Assembly: GCA_003499925.1 (NCBI GenBank)
Contig: DNRQ01000217.1
Location: 1-13,098, forward strand
Length of the DNA stretch: 13,098 bases
DNA from: Geobacter sp.
GTDB taxonomy: Bacteria; Desulfobacterota; Desulfuromonadia; Geobacterales; Geobacteraceae
Direction: 5' to 3'
Shown: one piece after another, positions 12,926 to 13,098 of the stretch
Layout of the letters: the number at the start of each line of letters is the position of its first letter
Numbering within the stretch: the first letter of the stretch is position 1
Translations under genes and position numbers: made by a program
Notes under the pieces: generated by a model
What the model saw: only the letters and a program-made list of their open reading frames with translations
The model's database searches: none
What the model was told of the DNA's origin: nothing

Positions 12926-13098
12926 CCTTTTTGATCCATTCCGAAGATAGAGTTCGCGTCGGGTTGATTGTTTGGATGCGTTAATAAAAAGCAGCGCCAT
13001 AGTTCTAGTGAGGTGGCCGCAGTGAACAACTGCATGAGCTAATATTTCGGTGAAAAATATTCTGAATTTAAATAGCTTGCTTTGTACAGATCAAGCTG
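12926..13098. other. Terminal stretch with no recognised feature
   Basis: AT-richer DNA after the lipoprotein stop. I see no complete gene, no clear terminator hairpin and none of the repeat families found elsewhere in the window. A following gene may begin beyond the edge. Confidence 0.5.

Overview
The window looks like part of a chromosome from a Geobacter-type member of the Desulfuromonadales (Deltaproteobacteria / Desulfobacterota). This is inference, not a database match. It rests on strongly GC-biased third codon positions in the efflux genes, a diverged Ig-like repeat lipoprotein, and intergenic spaces packed with three kinds of palindrome: C-tract/G-tract hairpins, a CGTTCCCAAGCT dyad, and TTAACTTAA boxes.

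Layout. A CsgD-like LuxR-family regulator lies on the minus strand (166-804). An 836-base repeat-rich gap follows, with two candidate promoters. Then comes a plus-strand tripartite RND efflux cluster: mdtA (1641-2858, periplasmic adaptor), mdtB (2855-5944, RND subunit, overlapping mdtA by 4 bases), mdtC (6968-10081, second RND subunit) and a NodT-type outer-membrane channel lipoprotein (10483-11961). After a short gap with a candidate promoter there is a secreted lipoprotein with two diverged beta-rich repeats (12116-12925). The last 173 bases hold nothing recognisable.

How the genes work together. By homology to the E. coli MdtABC system, MdtB and MdtC form a heteromeric proton-driven inner-membrane pump. 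MdtA bridges the periplasm, and the NodT-like protein would supply the outer-membrane duct in place of TolC. The regulator is divergent, but its link to the pump is only positional.

Most notable region. mdtB and mdtC, which normally abut, are separated by about 1 kb. This space holds two copies and at least one further fragment of a compact element: a DUF559 / Vsr-like PD-(D/E)XK nuclease gene enclosed by nearly perfect 34-bp terminal inverted repeats, each of which is itself a hairpin. One copy is intact (6470-6899). One is a frameshifted deletion derivative (6101-6367). A third survives only as a roughly 40-bp remnant (6405-6445). No transposase is present. This is the best candidate here for an undescribed mobile system. 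The other intergenic spaces carry compound palindromes (1241-1356 and 10174-10310), which bracket the RND genes, and three-unit 24-bp tandem repeats.
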